Assembly: GCA_002392545.1 (NCBI GenBank) | Contig: DGHF01000054.1 | Location: 1 to 7,884 of the forward strand | Direction of reading: 5' to 3' | Source of the DNA: Ruminococcus sp. UBA3855 | GTDB taxonomy: Bacteria; Bacillota; Clostridia; Oscillospirales; Ruminococcaceae | Length of the DNA stretch: 7,884 bases | Shown: positions 6,433 to 7,884 of the stretch, in pieces | How positions within the stretch are numbered: the first letter of the stretch is position 1 | How the letters are laid out: every line of letters begins with the position of its first letter | Made by a program: the position numbers and the translations under genes | The notes under the pieces: model-generated | Told to the model about the DNA's origin: nothing | Seen by the model: only the letters and a program-made list of their open reading frames with translations | Databases searched by the model: none

Positions 6433-6456
6433 ATGGAGGAGTTGTTTATGAACTGA
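6433..6456 (+). other. Orphan ribosome binding site and start codon (beheaded gene or micro-ORF)
   Basis: GGAGGAG (6435-6441) lies 6 nt before ATG (6448-6450), an excellent translation start 22 nt after the adaptor stop. The frame reads only Met-Asn and then TGA (6454-6456). From an alternative ATG at 6433 it would read MEELFMN. The spacing is that of the next gene of the secretion operon, so I infer that the gene body was removed at about 6453. A tiny leader peptide is the alternative. Confidence 0.45.
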
Positions 6457-6470
6457 ACATTAAAGTATTC

Positions 6471-6495
6471 AGGGGGTGCATAAACAAACGAAAGC
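6471..6495 (+). repeat. GGGGGTGCATAAA direct repeat, copy 1
   Basis: GGGGG (6472-6476) followed by TGCATAAACAAACGAAAGC (6477-6495) recurs at 6726-6750 with one extra G and two substitutions. It starts about 15 bp after the apparent break in the secretion operon, so it may mark the end of the inserted element. Confidence 0.6.
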
Positions 6496-6511
6496 CCAGC
6501 CTATCGTTTGT
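6484..6511. repeat. Inverted repeat ACAAACGA / TCGTTTGT
   Basis: These are perfect 8-bp arms (6484-6491 and 6504-6511) around 12 nt. The left arm region AAACAAACGA (6482-6491) also has a 10-bp inverted copy at 6636-6645, and CTATCGTTT (6501-6509) is complementary to AAACGATAG at 6741-6749. The AAACGA word therefore recurs in both orientations through the interval. Confidence 0.55.
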
Positions 6512-6512
6512 G

Positions 6513-6540
6513 AGTGTAATTTTCATACATTACACTTTTT
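6513..6540 (+). terminator. Candidate Rho-independent terminator after the secretion remnant
   Basis: AGTGTAAT (6513-6520) and ATTACACT (6529-6536) form a perfect 8-bp stem with an 8-nt loop, followed directly by TTTT (6537-6540). The stem is AT-rich, so strength is moderate. It would stop plus-strand transcripts from the adaptor remnant before they run antisense into the recombinase gene. Confidence 0.55.
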
Positions 6541-6579
6541 GACTCTCATTCACGCTTTATCAGCAGAATAACAACACAG

Positions 6580-6638
6580 CGAAAGAGTAATCTCTAAAAA
6601 AGCCTGAAAATAGGGCGATTTCAAAGATTACCTTTTCG
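6580..6638. repeat. Long imperfect inverted repeat
   Basis: 6580-6593 and 6625-6638 are complementary at 12 of 14 positions, including a perfect 7-bp GTAATCT/AGATTAC core, around a 31-nt loop. The spacer contains a small CCT/AGG pairing. It is part of the structured interval; its function is unknown. Confidence 0.5.
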
Positions 6639-6659
6639 TTTGTTTGTATTCAATACGCA

Positions 6660-6679
6660 GTGAAAATATCCATTTTCAC
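6660..6679. repeat. Perfect 8-bp stem-loop GTGAAAAT / ATTTTCAC
   Basis: The arms at 6660-6667 and 6672-6679 are perfectly complementary with a 4-nt ATCC loop. No T-run follows on either strand, so a structural or protein-binding role is more likely than termination. Confidence 0.55.
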
Positions 6680-6715
6680 CACGACTTTGATACAATGTAA
6701 ATTTTGAAGTCACGA

Positions 6716-6750
6716 GGGGGGTGCAGGGGGGTGCATAAAAAAACGATAGC
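6716..6750 (+). repeat. GGGGGTGCATAAA direct repeat, copy 2, with tandem GGGGGGTGCA
   Basis: GGGGGGTGCA occurs twice head to tail (6716-6725 and 6726-6735). The second unit continues as TGCATAAAAAAACGATAGC, matching copy 1 at 6472-6495 at 17 of 19 positions after the G-run. The two copies are about 250 bp apart and enclose most of the hairpins. Confidence 0.6.
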
Positions 6751-6760
6751 TTTTTGCACC
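6730..6760. repeat. Hairpin GGTGCA / TGCACC distal to the recombinase terminator
   Basis: GGTGCA (6730-6735) and TGCACC (6755-6760) can pair, with three further A-T pairs after one mismatch (6737-6739 with 6751-6753). The hairpin overlaps direct-repeat copy 2. On the minus strand it lies just past the terminator at 6772-6805 and could act as a weak second stop. Confidence 0.4.
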
Positions 6761-6771
6761 GAAAAATAGAC

Positions 6772-6805
6772 AAAAAAAGAACTCCGCCAAAAACAGCAGA
6801 GTTCT
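6772..6805 (-). terminator. Rho-independent terminator of the recombinase gene
   Basis: On the minus strand AGAACTC (6799-6805) pairs with GAGTTCT (6778-6784) in a 7-bp stem, with two more G-C pairs after a mismatch, and runs directly into seven further T residues (6772-6778 read as T). It begins 26 nt after the recombinase stop codon. Confidence 0.88.
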
Positions 6806-6831
6806 GAAAAAATAGCCCTGAAAAATTGTAT

Positions 6832-7884
6832 TCAATTGGTACACATTCCGTCTCTGAACTTTACTTTGATGTCGTCTTTGGTACAAACCGTCATGGACTC
6901 CAAAAGAATGCCCCATAATGTTTCATCAAATTCCGTCAGCGGATTCATTTTTGAAACGCTGTCAATGAAAGTCTGCATCATCTGCATACGCTGGCTTTTT
7001 TCTTCAATCTGCTGTTCCAGTTCTTCATACCTTACTTTTGCTGTGTCGTAACGTTCTGAAAGACTGTCATATTTTTTCTGGTATTCTATCTGGTCGAGGG
7101 CAACCCGTGCATTTTCCATGATGAGACTTTCCACCATTCCGGCAAGCAGAACCGTTTCTTCCTTCATGTGGTCACGCTCCTGTTCCAGTGCTGTACAGTC
7201 AGATATCAGCTTCATTCCCTCTTTCAGATTGCTGATAATCTCATCACGGTTTTTTAGCAGACCATTGACCGACTGAATAAAAAACGATTTGATTTCTTCC
7301 GCTGTCAGGTGCGGAGTGGTACAGCGGCTCTGATTTTTATACTTGTGACCGCACTGATAGATAATTCTTTTGTACCGGTCAGTGGAGTGCCAGACTTTCG
7401 GACTGTAGAAACATCCGCATTCTCCGCATATCAGCTTTGCTGACAGAATATCCACTCCGCTGTATCGGCTGCCACTTTTGCTACGTCTTTCGATTTCCTG
7501 CTGGACTGCATCGAAAACTTCCGGTGAAACAATTGCTTCATGGTTGTCCTGCACATAATACATCGGAACTTCCCCATGATTTGTTTTTATCTTTTTCGTC
7601 AGATAATCGGAAGTGAAACTTTTCTGCAAAAGTGCATCGCCCTTGTATTTTTCATTGGTCAGAATGCTGGTGACCGTACTTCTGAACCATTTTGTTTTTC
7701 CGCAGGGTGTCGGAATCCCCTGCTCTGTCAGATATTTGGAGATGGCATAAGCGGTTAAGCCTTCCAGAAACAATCTGTAAATTAAACGCACGGTTTCAGC
7801 TTCTTTTTCATTGATGACAAGATTTCCGTCTTCTCCTTTGTCATAGCCTAAAAATCTTGAAAATGGTACGCTGACTTTTCCGTC
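6832..7884 (-). CDS. Large serine recombinase, C-terminal part (5' end beyond window)
   Basis: The minus-strand frame is open to the right edge, giving 350 residues of C-terminal sequence. The GTG at 7791 is internal (Val32), not a start, because residues before it continue the family pattern (VSVPFSRFLGYDK, then VINEKEAETVRLIYRLFLEG). The visible parts are the Recombinase domain (about 1-125, with GIPTP and ILTNEKYKGD), a zinc ribbon with Cys153, Cys156, Cys178 and Cys188, a long coiled coil (about 230-306) and a short end domain. In the family, the zinc ribbon and coiled coil bind att DNA and control integration versus excision. The catalytic N-terminal resolvase domain with its serine must lie beyond 7884. 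These enzymes mobilise integrative and mobilisable elements of the Tn4451/TnpX or Tn5397/TndX sort. No frameshift is seen. Confidence 0.93.
   Translation of the reverse strand, partial: DGKVSVPFSRFLGYDKGEDGNLVINEKEAETVRLIYRLFLEGLTAYAISKYLTEQGIPTPCGKTKWFRSTVTSILTNEKYKGDALLQKSFTSDYLTKKIKTNHGEVPMYYVQDNHEAIVSPEVFDAVQQEIERRSKSGSRYSGVDILSAKLICGECGCFYSPKVWHSTDRYKRIIYQCGHKYKNQSRCTTPHLTAEEIKSFFIQSVNGLLKNRDEIISNLKEGMKLISDCTALEQERDHMKEETVLLAGMVESLIMENARVALDQIEYQKKYDSLSERYDTAKVRYEELEQQIEEKSQRMQMMQTFIDSVSKMNPLTEFDETLWGILLESMTVCTKDDIKVKFRDGMCTN

Larger units (their letters stand above)
6426..6831. other. Non-coding, repeat-rich interval between adaptor remnant and recombinase
   Basis: I see no credible gene in these 406 bases. 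They hold an orphan start site (6433-6456), three GGGGGTGCA copies, several perfect or near-perfect hairpins (6484-6511, 6513-6536, 6580-6638, 6660-6679, 6730-6760) and the recombinase terminator. Such density of palindromes is typical of the ends or transfer origins of mobile elements, but no known oriT core is recognised. Confidence 0.6.

Noticed and set aside
6644..6836. 11-bp direct repeat TTGTATTCAAT at 6644-6654 and 6826-6836
   Set aside because: It is short and AT-rich, and the second copy overlaps the recombinase stop codon. It is compatible with chance, although it brackets the non-coding block.
6710..6916. 68-aa minus-strand open frame ending in Pro-rich residues
   Set aside because: It overlaps the recombinase 3' end in another frame, runs through the terminator, and its Pro/Ala tail is the translation of the GGGGGGTGCA repeat.

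Overview
The window looks like a piece of a gut-type Clostridia (Firmicutes) genome, probably Ruminococcus/Oscillospiraceae or Lachnospiraceae. The evidence is AGGAG-type ribosome binding sites, TTGACA/TATAAT promoters, a Bce-type antimicrobial-peptide resistance module, an uncharacterised Clostridia-style zinc-finger protein and a large serine recombinase. No rRNA, tRNA or CRISPR is visible, and the taxon is an inference.

Positions 1-4668 hold a complete Bce-like module read leftwards on the minus strand. An OmpR-family response regulator (3946-4608) and a short intramembrane-sensing histidine kinase (2954-3949) overlap by 4 bp behind a strong promoter (4640-4668). They are followed by an ABC ATPase (2096-2860) and a 10-TM permease with a roughly 240-residue external domain (64-2106), which overlap by 11 bp and end at a strong hairpin terminator (10-48). 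The 93-bp gap between kinase and ATPase holds a perfect inverted repeat (2932-2949) that fits the TNACA-N4-TGTAA site known for BceR-like regulators, followed by a plausible promoter. The likely circuit is that peptide is sensed through the permease and kinase, the regulator is phosphorylated, it binds this box, and the ATPase/permease operon is induced.

Positions 4711-5930 hold a 342-aa protein of unknown function on the minus strand, with a Cys-rich zinc-finger-like segment and a basic patch. Its promoter is a perfect TTGACA-17-TATAAT with an extended -10. The promoter sits in an array of ATAACGTAA half-sites: one inverted repeat lies on the predicted start of transcription and another just upstream. 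This looks like a tightly controlled, probably autorepressed gene and is the least explained part of the window.

Positions 5935-6456 hold debris on the plus strand: the C-terminal third of an HlyD-type secretion adaptor without its N-terminal part or its own start signal. Just after it come a good ribosome binding site and ATG whose reading frame stops after one further codon. This looks like a secretion operon cut at both ends.

Positions 6457-6831 are non-coding, rich in inverted and direct repeats (GGGGGTGCA and AAACGA motifs), and end in the terminator of the recombinase gene. Positions 6832-7884 encode, on the minus strand, the C-terminal part of a large serine recombinase whose catalytic domain lies beyond the right edge. 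The right part of the window is thus probably the end of an integrative element inserted into, or replacing, a secretion locus.
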